In this document: piece by piece, positions 39,526 to 53,591 of the stretch
How the letters are laid out: the number at the start of each line of letters is the position of its first letter
Numbering within the stretch: position 1 is the first letter of the stretch
Assembly: GCF_047496725.1 (NCBI RefSeq)
Contig: NC_132974.1
Coordinates: 12,147,001-12,211,000, forward strand
Direction of reading: 5' to 3'
Length of the DNA stretch: 64,000 nucleotides
Origin: Anoplolepis gracilipes
Taxonomy: Eukaryota; Arthropoda; Insecta; Hymenoptera; Formicidae
Notes under the pieces: model-generated
Seen by the model: only the letters and a program-made list of their open reading frames with translations
What the model was told of the DNA's origin: nothing
The model's database searches: none
Translations under genes and position numbers: made by a program

Positions 39526-39949
39526 ATAAATGATATTGAAATTTTCAAGAAACAATATTGACTATCTACTGTTAAAAGAAATTTATTAAGCGGTCGAGCA
39601 TAAGATCAACAAACAGAAGATTAAAATATAACAACAAACATGACGACCGCAAGCATTTGCCACGCTATGAATACCGGAACTCATTGATGACGAGCAAGAG
39701 AATACTCGACTATAACCGGATAATATAAATAACCGGATAAGCATTGTTTCGAAAGACCTTGGTCCGTTTGTTTGTCGGCACGTCTCTGTCACTTTTCTCC
39801 GAAACAATTGCGTGATGTCCATGTTATTCTATATTGTTCAGACAATACGCACAGAAAATTTGCTGTAATTTGTGACTCCTTTTCTCTCTTCCTTTCTCTC
39901 ATTATACCTATAGTTCTTATATATTTTCTGAATAAAAAGATCATCTCTG

Positions 39950-40136
39950 AAAAACTTCACTATAAATTGAAAAATTATTTTTTGTCAAATCTTAACTTTT
40001 GGCTGCTTTTAAAAAAGATCATTCGAGCAATATTAACAACTACAATCTGTTAAAGAATAGTCTAGTTTAGTAAATATTTATAAACATAAATTTTTATTTT
40101 AAACTTTCGCTATAGGACTACAGCTCAGAAACAAAT
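39950..40136 (+). repeat. Dispersed repeat, copy B
   Basis: Second copy of the repeat at 12812-12990, same orientation, sharing the same ordered islands including CTTTTAAAAAAGATCATT (about 40005-40022) and TTTTAAACTTTC (about 40097-40108). A GT-rich hairpin follows at 40146. Confidence 0.45.
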
Positions 40137-40145
40137 TAATATATG

Positions 40146-40189
40146 TAATGTGTGTGTGGGCGTACCACACGGCGCCCACACACACATTA
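40146..40189. repeat. 17-bp stem hairpin, GT/CA rich
   Basis: TAATGTGTGTGTGGGCG (40146-40162) pairs perfectly with 40173-40189 across a 10-nt loop. It probably arose from a (GT)n tract and its inverted copy. The stem is short for a miRNA precursor. Confidence 0.6.
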
Positions 40190-43100
40190 AATTTGTAAAA
40201 CATCGATATGTACCGATAAATGTTATTTTCAATTATTATTTTTGATTATTAAATTTATATAATTTTCATAGCTCTTTACGTCTTTTTAAAACCTTTTTAT
40301 TTTATTAAATTATAGAGAGCTTTTCTACTTGATTATTTATAAGAAAGATAAAAAGAAACAAAGTTAGAAATCTACTAATATGAAGAATAACGTAATAATA
40401 ACATTAAAAAGATATGCTATTGTCGTTGTTTATATTAAGGTTGTAAGAAAAAAAACTTTTAATTTTAAGAATACTCAGTAAATCCAATTTAGCATTTAAA
40501 CAAATGCTGATTATATATTTCTAATAAAAAACTAATTAAAGGAATCGAATTTATATTATATATTAATTCTAATAAAACACGCATTTAACTATGTTGAGAA
40601 ATTTTGTATGTTGATTTAAAACAGTTTTACCAACTTTGCTACATTTCTCTGTGCTTTTAACAAAATGTATTGTTTTGATAAAGAATACCAAGAATTTAGT
40701 TAATTGTCTATTTTTCTCAAGTTACATCTCTGCAATATAACAATGCAATCTATCGCTATTGTGTAGTATATTTTGGCTTCCTTGCTACCTTCGTACAGAC
40801 ATCTTTCACGACTGGCGCGCCTTCACGACTGCCACTTCCTGCTGCGCACGGCCAGGATTAATTACAACAGCGCGAATTTTCCGTCGTCGACGAAAAGACG
40901 ACGAATTCGTCAGCTGACGCGGCAGCTGGCACCCTAGCCCGCCCCACGCAGCCGGTAATTGTGACAATTTAGCGATTGTGTCGCATAATGGAGGCTGTGT
41001 GAGTCCTACTGAGCGAGCAGGGGTGGGCCCTGTAGGGACCAAGTGGGCAGGACGGGCACAGATATACGCGACATACAGAGATTATATGTTCCTCTAACAA
41101 CGGGCCCCCTTTGTGCAGCAAGGTAAAAGGGCAGTTGAGTCACGTCGAATATGCATCAATCCGTCCGCGAAAAGCGATCGTGATAATTTTCTACGACAAG
41201 AGAATTTTCAATCCCGTGACAGTTGATAAATAATCTCATCTATCATGTATGATATATGTATATGTTTCTGTATAAAATTTACTGTCCTTAAATATATATA
41301 TCGCTTTTTCTTTAACAGTAGCTTGGTCGAATCTAATGGCCCCTCATAATTTTTGCAGTTTAACTCCTTGGTTTTGTAACTTGAGGTCTAAAGTCGTCGA
41401 AAAATAAAATTCTTATTAAAGTAAAGTTTCTTTGAAGTTAACTTAAAAATAAGACTTTCTTATCTATTTGCGAAACTGACAAACTTGTTCTAGATACTGT
41501 GCACTTTCTTTTTTGAAGTTTTACAATCTTTAAAACAGAGGTTGGATGTTGACAAATTCAGAATTCTTAAAATTCCATTATAATCGACAGAAAGGAGGGG
41601 AAAAAGATATATTTAGTGTCTTTATTGTTGAAAAAGCATGTTAAATATTTCTCGTTTCCGATCCTAAAGTGCTATAACGATTTTGATCGCGATAACGTAC
41701 CAAAGTGCATATCTCAATTAGTTTGGAAACAATCTTCATTACTTACATTATTAACTTCGATGAAACGTATCCCAAACTATCTAACCAATCTTATACGATG
41801 ATATTAAAATGCTAAAACAAAGAAATGGGAAGCTTAAAAGAGTACACATGTCTGAATTGGTTTTATTGAAATAACGGAAAATCAAGGGTTTAATATTCGA
41901 CACGATAAATTTTGCATTTTTTGTAATCGATATAATGTATTGTAAATATTTTGATTCCCCTTCCAGCAGAAAGAGTAACAAACAGCCAATTAAATAAATT
42001 TCTCAGAATTTTATAAAGAGTCTTTTCACGAAAGAAAATTCATGACAGTACCGTTGCATTATTGATAGCTAAAAAAATAATACTTTAGTCATGTATAAAT
42101 AAATTAATAACATAACAAAAGAGGCGTAGGCGGACGGTATATTTATATAATACTATGGAACTTTGTTAACTACCATTTAACAAAGAAGAGAAATATTTAC
42201 AGTGCGTATTTGAATATCGACAATCCATGTTTCCATTTATGAGAAACGCACGACATGCGCAAATAGAAAGCGACGGAGGGGAGTGCATACTAGGTGCAAT
42301 AGTATGTCACTGCATTATAGGAAGAGGGAGGGGAGGTCACACACGCCTATATGGAACCCTCAATACAAAGTCCCTTCTCTCTCTATTGTGCGAGCGTTTT
42401 CCATCGATCTCTAATCTCGCTGGGGTAAACTGTATCGATTGTGCTTTTGTCACGTGCACGAGTAGTACCCCTGGTTCTCTACCCCCTCCTTCTCCTCTCA
42501 CTTAGTTCCTATATCGAACATATATTTTCAGGGGTTACGAAAATATAACTATAGAATGTGAATTATGGAGACGCTTTGTTCTTCTTCACACACATTTTGT
42601 CTACCTCTCTTTCTTTCATCCTGCATTTGGAGTATCCTTGTCGAGAGTTTTATTTGGTAACTTATTTTATTTGGATATTACTGTATATTGTAAATCAAAA
42701 TAATTGTTAACTTTCTCCTATTTTTTATTTGTATTTCTGTTTGTATAATACAATCGCGATACGTGTCGTGTATTTTATTTCTGGATATAATAACAGAGTT
42801 TATTTTAGGATATTAAATAAGTAATTTTTTCTTTCTCTACTTGTTTGTTACGAAACGATTTTATGGATTAGACATGATTCAACACACAATTCCTCGAAAT
42901 TATACATCCATCAGCTTGCTGAACAAAGTTCGCTTTAGCATTTATTAAACTTTCCGTAACTCTTATTCTACTTATAAACACCACACAATTTTATCTATAT
43001 ATTACAAGTTTTACTTTATTTTATTCTTCATGCTCTTGTTTTTTTCGAAGGCGTTTACGTTATATTACAGTCACGTATATCTATATACGTCGCGTGATAT

Positions 43101-43494
43101 ACATTTACTTACCTCGACGGGATTTGCTCCAGAATAATAAAGTGTGTCTCCCTTCCTTTTCTCTTCCCCTCTCTTTTTCCTTTCCTTTTGTCCTTCATTC
43201 CTCGGCTTTCGTCCTTCGTACTTACGGCCTTATGGCGATTTATTGGAGCAGTCGATGATCCCCGGGTTCCCGGGAATCTCCATTACGCGCCCCTGTAAAT
43301 TATCCCGACGCTGCGATAAGGCGTCGCGCCGCGGGCGGTGAGGTTCCTCTGAAATATTGACGATCGCCGAAGGTCGGATCGGTATCGAGAGGCGCGCCAC
43401 GGTCTCTCATTAGCTCGAGGAATTCGACTTATCGCGTTAACGCAGCTACCACGTCGAGATGAGAGAAGGTGGGAAGAGATGTTGTGGGGGTTTA

Positions 43495-43495
<1 letters not shown>
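40190..43495. other. No gene seen; AT-rich, one GC patch
   Basis: AT-rich to about 40770 and from 41210 to 43080. A GC-rich patch at 40790-41200 has a 78-codon minus-strand frame without recognisable content. The DNA is GC-richer again from about 43140. Confidence 0.5.

Positions 43496-43548
<53 letters not shown>
43496..43548. repeat. (GAC)n trinucleotide array, about 18 units
   Basis: A perfect triplet array. In the reverse frames it encodes poly-Arg, but the surrounding frames do not look like protein. Confidence 0.95.
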
Positions 43549-43549
<1 letters not shown>

Positions 43550-43895
43550 TGTCGGATGGCTCGCGTCGTTGCCGAATAATTAGCCGACGGCGTCGCGACA
43601 TTATTCGCAAGCCTGAACCTTGATTGAAGGGCGAAGACACCTGCTTTATACCTAATCGCTCGTCAAATATTTGCACTTCGACATTTTTTCCATTCCTCCG
43701 CGTGGAGAAGGAAAAAATGAAATTTTTGGAGGTTTATATATAAACTCGATTATTATTGTAAAATATATAGATTTAGATTGCGAATTTAGAGAATTCTTGT
43801 GTGAATTTAATCGAGTTTAATTGCAGGGAATGTGGAGTTCAAATCGACATTTGATATAAGAAACTGAGATGGAGCTGGCTCTTTCTCTTTTTTTT

Positions 43896-43931
<36 letters not shown>
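43896..43931. repeat. (TC)n microsatellite
   Basis: TC units with one TTT interruption. Confidence 0.9.
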
Positions 43932-45537
43932 AATAACTTGGAAGAAAACATATATTAAAATATCAAGTATTTATATAAAAGAGTAATATTAATATAATTG
44001 TAAGATATTCATTATATTCGTTTTCTCTGACTGCCACTCTTTGTTTCAACTAAAATCAGCTGTCCCGTACTTGCAGTATCAATTAAATGATGAGTACATT
44101 TCAAATGTAAGTTATTAAAAATAATTTTAATTAATTATTTCAATTAACATTACTTAAAGTCTTTATCAAAAAATATGTATATGTTTGAGACATTTTTATT
44201 TCTAATTAAAAAAATTAATTAAATATTACAATTTTAATGAGAATACAAACAAGAATTATTATTTATTACATTAAACGGTTATTATTTAGTAACGAGAAAT
44301 AATGCGCATATACGCATATATCTTTTCATTTTCTATACTTTAAATATTATTTTGTTTATGTCAGAATCAATTCTATATGAATTAATTTTAATTTAATTAC
44401 TATCGAAGGAAAGTGTTATCAAAAATCAAAGAATCAAATTTAAGCTCGGAGAGACTTTATGGAAAAATGGAATGTGTGTCGGTATATATGTCACGCGCGA
44501 GTCCTTCCGAATACGGGGAAGATTTTGAGCGAGCGTGATAATTAATAATGCAACAAGCGAGCTCGTCGTTTGAAGTGGCTGCACGTTTATGCACACATGT
44601 GCGTATTCAAAGTAGCGGCTTCTAAAGGAACAGTTATCCTGGGAGAGAATCCTGGGAGATGTGGCTCCCGGTTGCTCGTCCACGTTAAAATATTTACCGT
44701 GCCATTTTCGAAAACTCGTCTCGAAATCTCGCGCACGGGAACCTGTATACTTGCCCTCGCTGTATACTTGCTTTGTAAAGCGAATGGGGAAGAGATGGAG
44801 AGACGATGGGCACGAACGGGTTGCGCCGATTCGTATTCTCTATGGAGGTCGAGCCGAAAAATGGACTGTTACAGCGAGCCGTATAAGCTTAAACTTTCAC
44901 GCGGATAAAATCTTAAATATTTTTATTCACATCCGCTCGTTCCATTCAATGTCAATCAAATCCCCCCCGGTTGCCGGTGAAGCCGATGAATAATAAACGC
45001 GTTTCCGCGAGAAGCAGCGTCGCGGTGAATCGATAGCCCGATCGGACGATTCGGAGTATATTTTCGATATACCGGGTATAATTGTGATCACGCTAGAATC
45101 CGATTTTGGTCGCGCTCGAGGTTCGTCATAAAATATTTATGGACGCCTAATCGCGGTATGATGACAAATAATTACGTAAACTATCCCCTACGATTGGAAA
45201 ACTGAAGCAAATTTAACCGTGACTGAAAGTTAGTCTTATAAAATGTCTCCGAAAATTTCCGATAACATTTATAGTTATTTTATCAAATATATGAGCTATA
45301 CGGGGATCGAACTGATTGCTAACTCTTAAATGACTTTGCTAAAATTACTCAACAATTCACGTCTGGAAAAACGTACCGTATCGATAACACGGATTATTAA
45401 TAATCCGAGAGGTAAATGTTTGCATTATAAATATCTGACAGAGAGCTCTCCCTCTCTCTTTATTCTTGGATTCTCTGTTGACTGTCCTAGTTGTTCATTC
45501 GGTCGTAACGACGAGATGAGAGATCGATGAACTACGA

Positions 45538-45585
<48 letters not shown>

Positions 45586-45600
45586 AGAGAGAGAGAGAGA
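45538..45600. repeat. (GATA)n(GA)n compound microsatellite
   Basis: Four GATA units followed by GA units with GGGA interruptions. Confidence 0.95.
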
Positions 45601-48406
45601 ATGAGAGAGGAGAAAAGAGCGGCAAAAGAAACGGGAGAGGCGTGTTGGGATATAATTAGCACTAACAAAGCATTGTCGATATGGCAAATAATATCCCTAT
45701 TAATTATGTCCAACAGTGTGCGAGAGCTTGGGTTTGCGTGCTCGATATATTTTGCATATTTAACCCGCTCGATAATTTGTTCCGTAATGCAAAATTGTTC
45801 GGTCGCGCGCGAGAGGCTCGATAGTCTTGTTCTCGAATCACAAAATTGACGGACGCATTTGTACCGATATTTCGTTTTTCATCCATCTCTCGTGGTACAA
45901 ATTATTTTCGCGCACGTTGATAAATAATGGACATTCGAAAGAAAAATATAATGAATATAGATTTTGAATATATAGGCAATTAATTTTAGTTTTTGGCTCG
46001 ATTCTTCAACTCTTTCTCTCTCTCTCTTTCTCACTCTTATATAATATTTGTGAATATATCGTATCAGTTATTATCGGCAAAAAAAAATCTAATCATCTCG
46101 CTGACGAGCAGAGAATGTGAAGCGATGCCAAGAGAGGTTGCCAAGAAGATCTATTCAAGAGCTTACCAATCCGTTATCGATCATGCTCGACTGTCTGCGA
46201 TCGAGCATCCGTTAATTTCGTCCGTGCATCTCTACACTATTTTTGCTCGCTCAGCGCGGCGTAGTATCGAATGCGTGGGTTAATTTCCCTTTTTCCTCCT
46301 TTCGTCGTTTTCTGTTTTTTTTTTTTTTTTTTTTTTTCATTTCCAAACGAAAAAAAGCGACTGCAAATAGCTCGCTATTTTATCAGCGATGCTCACGTGC
46401 GTCATAAAGAAAGAGGCAGCGAGAGGAAAGCGAAAGGGGATGGCGATCGCGGAAAGGGTGACTGTCGTAATTAATCAAATATCCATCACTCACTCGACAC
46501 TCGACCTGTTTTGCCTTGGATACTGGGAATAATGAGAAATGTGGCAGGCGCCCTTGCTATTAATCGCTCGTTGCCTGGCAAACAAATCCGCGCCGATGAC
46601 GATCCGTGCAGAATCACACTTTGGTTTTCATCCTCGCTCGTTGTTTCTCAACGCGCGTAAAAAAAAGCTAATACCGCACGCGCGCGCGTTCAGGGAAAAC
46701 ATCGTTAATGCTCCGGATTTCACGCAAAGTATATGTAAACGGTAGACGTTAAACGACGTGTACGATGAAGCGTTTCGTCTCTTGTCGCATTCGCTTCGAC
46801 TTATTTCTTGCGTTTTACATGATCAGAGGGCAAAAGGTAAGAAATGATATATGAGAATGAAATGTAGACAACGTGGAATAAATTCAATCCAATCAATAGT
46901 AAGAAGTCAATGATGTAAGAATCCAAAGCAATCAACAATAATACATCAATACTCGCGATATACGAATGTCTGAGTCCCACATTTACTTGAACTAAAATTT
47001 TATCTTACATTCTATTTTTTATAATTTGTAATTTATTAATTTTTTGATTCTCTCAACTTTTTTATATTTTTATTTTAATCGACTTATTATGTCATTATAT
47101 ATTTTATATATATTTACGGTATTTTTGTCTTTACAAATCTCTCTTATTCCTTCGTAATTTAATTTTGCAGTAAATTCTGTTAAGTGCCCCAAAATTCGCT
47201 TGAATGGCGAACGCAGCGTATTTCCGCGTTTGTTTCGTGACCCGAAAACGACGGAAAATCACGGCGGTACTATTCGAAGGAGAGACAATAAGCCCCGATC
47301 GGGGATCCGCGAAATGCACGGCCACGTTGAATTGAAAACGCGCTGCCAAATGGGACGCAAATACAATGAGAGACAGAAACGTGTCTTGGCTCGCGCTGCA
47401 AACTCCGATAAAAGCCAATAATCCCCGAAGCTGATAGCTCCTCGAGGCACTCGTACGTTACCCTATCTCTGATTCCCTCTCTTTTCATGTTTTTCGCCTA
47501 TATCGCTGTTACATGTTCACCCAACTCCGCGAGTGCACTTGTCACAAAGAATGCAAGGATAACTATACTTGACGAAGAAGAGAATGCGAGCGAATGCAGA
47601 TGAGAACGGATTTTATAGCTGGGTTATATTTAGTTTATAGCAGAGTTATATTTATATCAGATTTTATATTTCGATTAAAAGAAAAACATAAGCGTGACAA
47701 CTAACAAATCTTTTTTTTATTTTAAAAGAAATGAGAATTCTAGCATTTTTATTAAGCTTTTTTATCCGAAGCTTTTTTCTGAAGATATATATTTCATCTT
47801 TTGAATATACATTTCGCAAGATTTCTATTTACGATTGAATCTATAAATTTTGGTTATCCAAATTTATCAGTCTGTCGATATTTCGAGACATTTTCTCCAG
47901 AGACACATCCTATATTCTTGATCTTTTCTTAAGACGGCAATATCGATGACGGATAGGGAAGCAGGAGAGCTTGCACGGATACAAATTATAGGCATAGAAA
48001 TGCCAACGTTTCTGTATCTATTGTAGCCGCGAAATTATGAGGCCGACATTTATTGGCCAACTTGCAACTCCTCGTAGCCAGAGTCTGAATTATTCGTCGC
48101 TCCGTTTAGAAGCCTCATAAGTTTATTTCAATTTGGCCCCGACTGCTCGCCTTCTTCTCTCCTCCCCTTTATCCCACATCCCTGCTCGATTTCATCCCGT
48201 CTCAGCCTCTTTCGCTTCCCCGCGTTTCTTGGCTTCGCGCAAAAGATTTATAAAGCCGACGAGGAATTTCCTGCTCCTCATCCTGGAGGAAAAAAAAAGA
48301 TCATCTAGCGAGCCTTAATCTTGAACACCTCCAGCGTCGCGGCTATTTGAATTTAAACGTTCTTACTTAACCTGGTACTAAAGTCTCTCTTCTCCGTTTT
48401 TCTTCC

Positions 48407-48442
48407 TCTCTGTCTCTCTCTCGCTCTCTCTTTGTCTTTCTC
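48407..48442. repeat. Degenerate (TC)n tract
   Basis: Interrupted TC dinucleotides with CTCGCTC and CTTTG breaks. Confidence 0.75.
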
Positions 48443-50170
48443 TTGTCCGTTCTCTCCCGTATAGAGTGCATGGAAGCGGTCGAGCGAAGAGGAGCATGTG
48501 AGTTAAAACAGTCGTGAAACAAAAAGGAGGGAAGAATTCCTTGAGACGAAAAAGGCGGGATGGGGAAAAAAAGGAGCTTCTGAAGAAAATAACAACGAGA
48601 AGATGTAGAACGGAGTGCTCGGGGGATGTTAACGAAATAGAAATGCGCACCGTGTTATTGCAAACTCTACGGGGTGTTTTGGAATCACAGTTCGTCTCTT
48701 TAACTATACAGATCATTGCCATATTGTCTCTTATCCTTGAGAACTTGTACATTAATTCGAAAGATCGACGCAATAATAGCCAACATATATTCACGTATAC
48801 TCTTCTATAGAAAAGTGTAATTTTACCAGCAATTAAAAAGTTACAAATTTTGGGAAATTAAGTTTCAAGTAATATTATCTTAAATGGATGGGAAAAAATT
48901 AAGAAATAATTCCACGCGAATATTTCTTATCTTTATAAAGTTTTTTTTTTTCTCTTTATCTAACACACACTTATGCAATTCAATTCTAGAGGCACGAAAC
49001 CGTACGTAGTGTTCTCTTTAAGCTTAATACGATGCGTGGAGCTTTTTTCGAGCTTCCAGGCGGGCGTCGCGATCGCTACGTCGTCGCCGGACTTCTGTTC
49101 GCGTGGTTTCTTCGACGCTTTCGACGCCGCGATATTTCGTTCACGAGGGAGTTTCGAAGAAGAAAGAACCACAACGAAGAACTTGGCTCCAAGTAGTTTC
49201 GCGAGGCAAAGCCGCGGCAGTGTGTCGATTATACGGCTTCTTCTCCCTGTAGAATTTGCTCCAGACAAAGCACGTTTGTGTGCGCGCCATTCGAACGTAA
49301 ACATCTTGTAAACAGATCCTTCTTCTCCTGAGGTATTATTTTGGGCAACACAATAGTTGATAATCAGAGATGCTATCAACATTTCACATTTGTTTGACGG
49401 TGTACATCGAATCGTGCGTTTTGGAAATTAAATGCGAAATATTAAATATTCTTATTGTTAACTAAAGAAAAAACATTTGTTGCAATATATGTACTTTAAT
49501 TATTTTTTTATTTCCTGTTATTATTTATTTATTTCCTGTCAGTTTATTTTTTCAATTACGATATACGATTGATGTTTCCTGAATCAATATATGTATGTAA
49601 AGTCAATATATGTAAACGAAACGAATTATCATTAGCTCAATTGTATTCAAACTATTTTCAGTTTGTTTTCATGACATAAAAACAACGGTCTGTTCCTAAA
49701 TATATTTTTTTTTTCAATTCGACAAACTTCATCAGAATTAGCAAATAAAATTTTCGCGAGTGAAATGAAACATTCGCTGATATATTTTTAAAGTTTTGGA
49801 TGAAGGGAGCGAGACGGCTAGAGAGAGGGAGGGAGGATGCATCGTCCCCGGGCGCACTTCCTGCGGTGTGAATTCACTTCCGTCCTATCTCGCCGGTGCA
49901 GTCGTAAAGCGAATTTATCGTTCGTTATTAGCAAATGTAGCGCGCAAGGGAGGTTTGTCCGCGAGGACTGATAAAAAATAATGTGAGAAGGAGACGCGGA
50001 GAGAGACGAGGTGTGGATGGGACTGATATCGCGTCCGTCGAGCCCTCGTCGCTTCCGCTCCGTTGCATCTTGAAAAACTCATCGAAGGAGCAGCACGCCG
50101 AGCTCGGGAATCAATTATGAACAGGATGAAGACACGAGAAAAAATAGAAGAAGAATAGATAGAAAAGAAA

Positions 50171-50174
<4 letters not shown>

Positions 50175-50226
<52 letters not shown>
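50175..50226. repeat. (GA)n microsatellite
   Basis: About 26 GA units, one of the longest in the window. Confidence 0.95.
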
Positions 50227-50231
<5 letters not shown>

Positions 50232-50990
50232 GAAGGGATAAAAGGCCGAAGAAGGACGATACGAAAGAGAGTGACTGCCGAGAGTCGAGAAATCGCTGGA
50301 GAGATTCAGAAGCGCCGATGCATATAATCGACCGTCCCTGTCATCTAATAAGACGCACGCTTCAATTTTTACCGTTGGAAAAATATCACTTCCGCGCGAT
50401 GCGGAAGGTTTATTTTAGACATGCCGAAAATATTTTAGACATATCGAAAATCTTGTTTAAAAAGTCGATTTACTAAGTATTTTGGTATAAAATTTGTAAT
50501 ACGTATTTGTAAAAAAAAACTTGCAACCTTTCCGAAATATTTTTTAGAGGACTTTTAAATTGTTTTAATGAAATTTTTATCGTATAAGTAATTTTATTGT
50601 GTGTGAGTGTTATTGATGTAAAAGTGGTTTTAGAAAATATTTTCAGCGTCAAAAGTCTTCCTGATTACGAGAAATTTCGTAGATTTTAAATTATTGGTTA
50701 TATAAATAAATTAATTACATTTATAAAAATAGAAAAAAAAAACTAAAGTTTAAATGTATTTTTGTCGACCACTATATATGTGTTATTTAACTTTGACTCG
50801 AACGGTAGAGTGTCGCAGTGAAAAAACGACATGTCGACGTCGCGACGCGCCGCTGGACACCAAATCAAGCCACGCTTCGCCGTCGCATACGTCACGTCCG
50901 TCGTGAAATAACCCGATGGTCCGAAAATTGGCTCTCTCTCTCTCTTTTTTCCTCCCGAGGAGAAAAAATGAGAGTACCTCGACGGGAGGT

Positions 50991-50992
<2 letters not shown>

Positions 50993-51042
<50 letters not shown>
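50993..51042. repeat. (TC)n microsatellite
   Basis: About 25 TC units, inverted relative to the (GA)n tract some 770 bp upstream, so the two could pair on one strand. Confidence 0.95.
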
Positions 51043-51046
<4 letters not shown>

Positions 51047-51500
51047 CGCCGTTCGAGCTGGGCGTTTTATCACGGCGTCAGGACGCCGTGCGACATTGAA
51101 GTCCTCGGGGGAGCGTTCCGAGGGTTTGGAGAAGGGAATCAGTCGGGCAAGAAATTAAATATTACCCCGAGGAGAGCGAAAAGCTGCGCGCTCACGCTCT
51201 CGCTGCGTCGAGGACGATCGCAAAATTTTGGTCTTCCCGATCTGGTAGTGCCAGGTCTTTCGAGTAGGTAGGTCATTCTTCCGAAATTCTTTTTTAGAGA
51301 AAAGAAATTACCCCGTGAAGGGGATGTTCAAATCGAGTTACAATCGTCTCATTTTAATTTGAATCCTTCGATAATACAGGTTATTAACTTTTTCGATTCG
51401 GACATAAATTGTAATAAATACATATAAATTTGATATTGCAATATATAAAATATACATGTATGTATGTTACATATACATGTAAATATGAATATATCTAGAC

Positions 51501-51520
51501 ATATGTATGTACATACATAT
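51501..51520. repeat. 20-bp AT-rich perfect palindrome
   Basis: ATATGTATGTACATACATAT reads the same on both strands, within a simple ATGT-rich stretch. It is probably a by-product of simple sequence. Confidence 0.6.
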
Positions 51521-53580
51521 ATATTATATATTTTTTTATAAAATTACTTTTTTAAATAAAAAAAATTTTTTTTTTAATCCATGATAAATGTTTGTAATCA
51601 ATATTAAATTATTAAAATACATTTTTTTATCAAATTCACATCTATGAATTTATTCTAATATTTAAATATATGATTTAATATGTTTTCTTCTGCTTGTAAA
51701 ATAAAAATGGAAGAAAGAAATCCTCTATCATTACCAGAGTATCTATAATATTTATTTTTTAATCGACTGATTAATAATCAAGGATTTTAAAATTTAAGGA
51801 GATAAAAAAAAGAAATATTCAGTAATCTCTCTACTATAATTTATCTTTTCAAAAATAATAATGTATAGCGCTGTAAGAAAAAAAATCAGAAAATAACATA
51901 ATAATACATATAGTTTAATAGAATACACACTCAAGAATTAAAGTACTCACCAAGTATATACTTTAACCTTTGAAATGCCACTAAATCAGAACACTCAAGA
52001 GCAGGCATTGAGTATTCGTGCGTAAGGGCATCCCTGTACGCACGAGTTGAATTCGAGGATCTCACCGTGGACATAGGGATCGAGCGTCACCGAGTCTCAT
52101 GGGATATCCAGGACAAATAACATTCTGATATAGACGCGGCAAACAAGCAGACAAACCTTCCGCTTGTGCACGTCTTTCCTCTTCCCACTCTCGTCCCCTT
52201 TAAACCGACCCTTCATCTCCGTTCGCGGTTAGGATGAATATCGATTCGAGAAGTTGGAAATTCGCTTCGCCAAGATGAAATTGCTTGAAATGTTGCATAT
52301 ACAATACCTGTTCGTCACTGCATTCGAAATCAATCAAGAAATTAATCTACATGTTTGAATAGCGACCAATTTTATAATTTGATTAATTACAACAAGAAGT
52401 TTGATTACGTTGAATAATATCAGTAATATTTTAATTTTCACACATGGAAATTTTATCTCGATTATTTCTCTTTTTATTTTCAAATCTATATAAAAAATCT
52501 TTAACACACATTATTTTTTCTCTTTTTACTGCATCACTTTGTGTACTTTGTATGTCTGATCCAAATTAACTATTCCACAATAAATGTCCCTTTTATGACT
52601 ACTTGATAGTAGCTTTCAGATATATTACATCTTTCGTAAATACGCTCACGCACGCGTTCGCAAAATGCTTATTCGGTTTATCCCTCTCACACGACACGTA
52701 CAAGCCGTTAGGCGCGAAGGGTTAAGCGGATTTTTCACTTATGTGTCGAGAAGGGGTGGGTGAAATCCCACTCGTAGAGTCGGCGAGAGGGAGCTTAAGT
52801 CGGCGACAGACACGATTCTAATTAAACTGCCGCTCCCGCCCCCTCCTCTTGTGCCCTCTCCCTCTCTCACCTCCCCCCTCCCCCCCCCCGGTTCACGTTG
52901 TTACGGTTATTGTTGTAATTATCGTCGGTGCGTGCACGACGTAGTTGCCTGCGCTGCTTGTTGTTGTTGTAGTTATTGTTTGTCCCGAAACTTCCCAGCC
53001 GCCCAACCGGCCCACTGCCACCCGATCCTCCGCAGCCTGTATTCATCCCTTTACGTTCGCCGCGTCTGCCGCGAGTTTCGGCCGCGCTTGCAACTTGGTG
53101 TTGGGTGCTACGTGTTTCGCTAACTGGGTTTGCCGCGCTCGCTCAAGGGGGCTAACAGTGTTTCCGGTTCCTGCCACGGGACGACGACAGCTTTCTCATC
53201 TACCCGTCTATTTGTCTCCTAGATACGATTCGTAACGCTTTAATCTCTTTTTGCTCGAGGCTTCCAATTACAATGTTACAAGGGATTGCATTACGTCATT
53301 TTAATTGGAATTGTATATAATAATTTTTTATCTAAAATTTCTGTTTAGAATATTTACAATTAATATTAGTTATAAAGAGAGCTATATAAAAATCGCATTT
53401 CTCTATCAAAACGATGTAATATACATTATCAACAATTGGACGTTGCATTTTATGAGAACTGATTTTTATTAAAAAAGAATCAAATTGAAATTGTTTAAAA
53501 AAGTAGATAAATAATAAAAATAATTTTTTATAAAGTCGCAAAAGTGTGATATTCGATAGATCGATGTTTATTAGAAAAAT

Positions 53581-53588
53581 AAAAAAAA
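53581..53588 (-). terminator. Pol III T-run terminator of 5S copy 2
   Basis: Eight consecutive T on the minus strand lie three bases (AAG) past the 5S 3' end, with a further T run after one A. Confidence 0.6.
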
Positions 53589-53591
53589 CTT

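Larger units (their letters stand above)
43932..50174. other. No gene seen; mixed, several microsatellites
   Basis: AT-rich at 43930-44400, 46850-47160 and 49400-49790; CpG-rich in between. A short ATG frame at 46765-46836 runs into AAAAG|GTAAGAA, a donor-like site. Overlapping frames up to 140 codons (48960-49382, minus) are unrecognised. Confidence 0.5.
50227..53580. other. No gene seen; GC patches flank an AT-rich core
   Basis: CpG-rich at 50770-51250, very AT-rich at 51360-51980, mixed, then pyrimidine- and GC-rich at 52680-53230. A small hairpin (CGTGCGTA, 52017-52024, with TACGCACG, 52037-52044) is present. Open frames up to 96 codons are microsatellite- or composition-driven. Confidence 0.5.
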
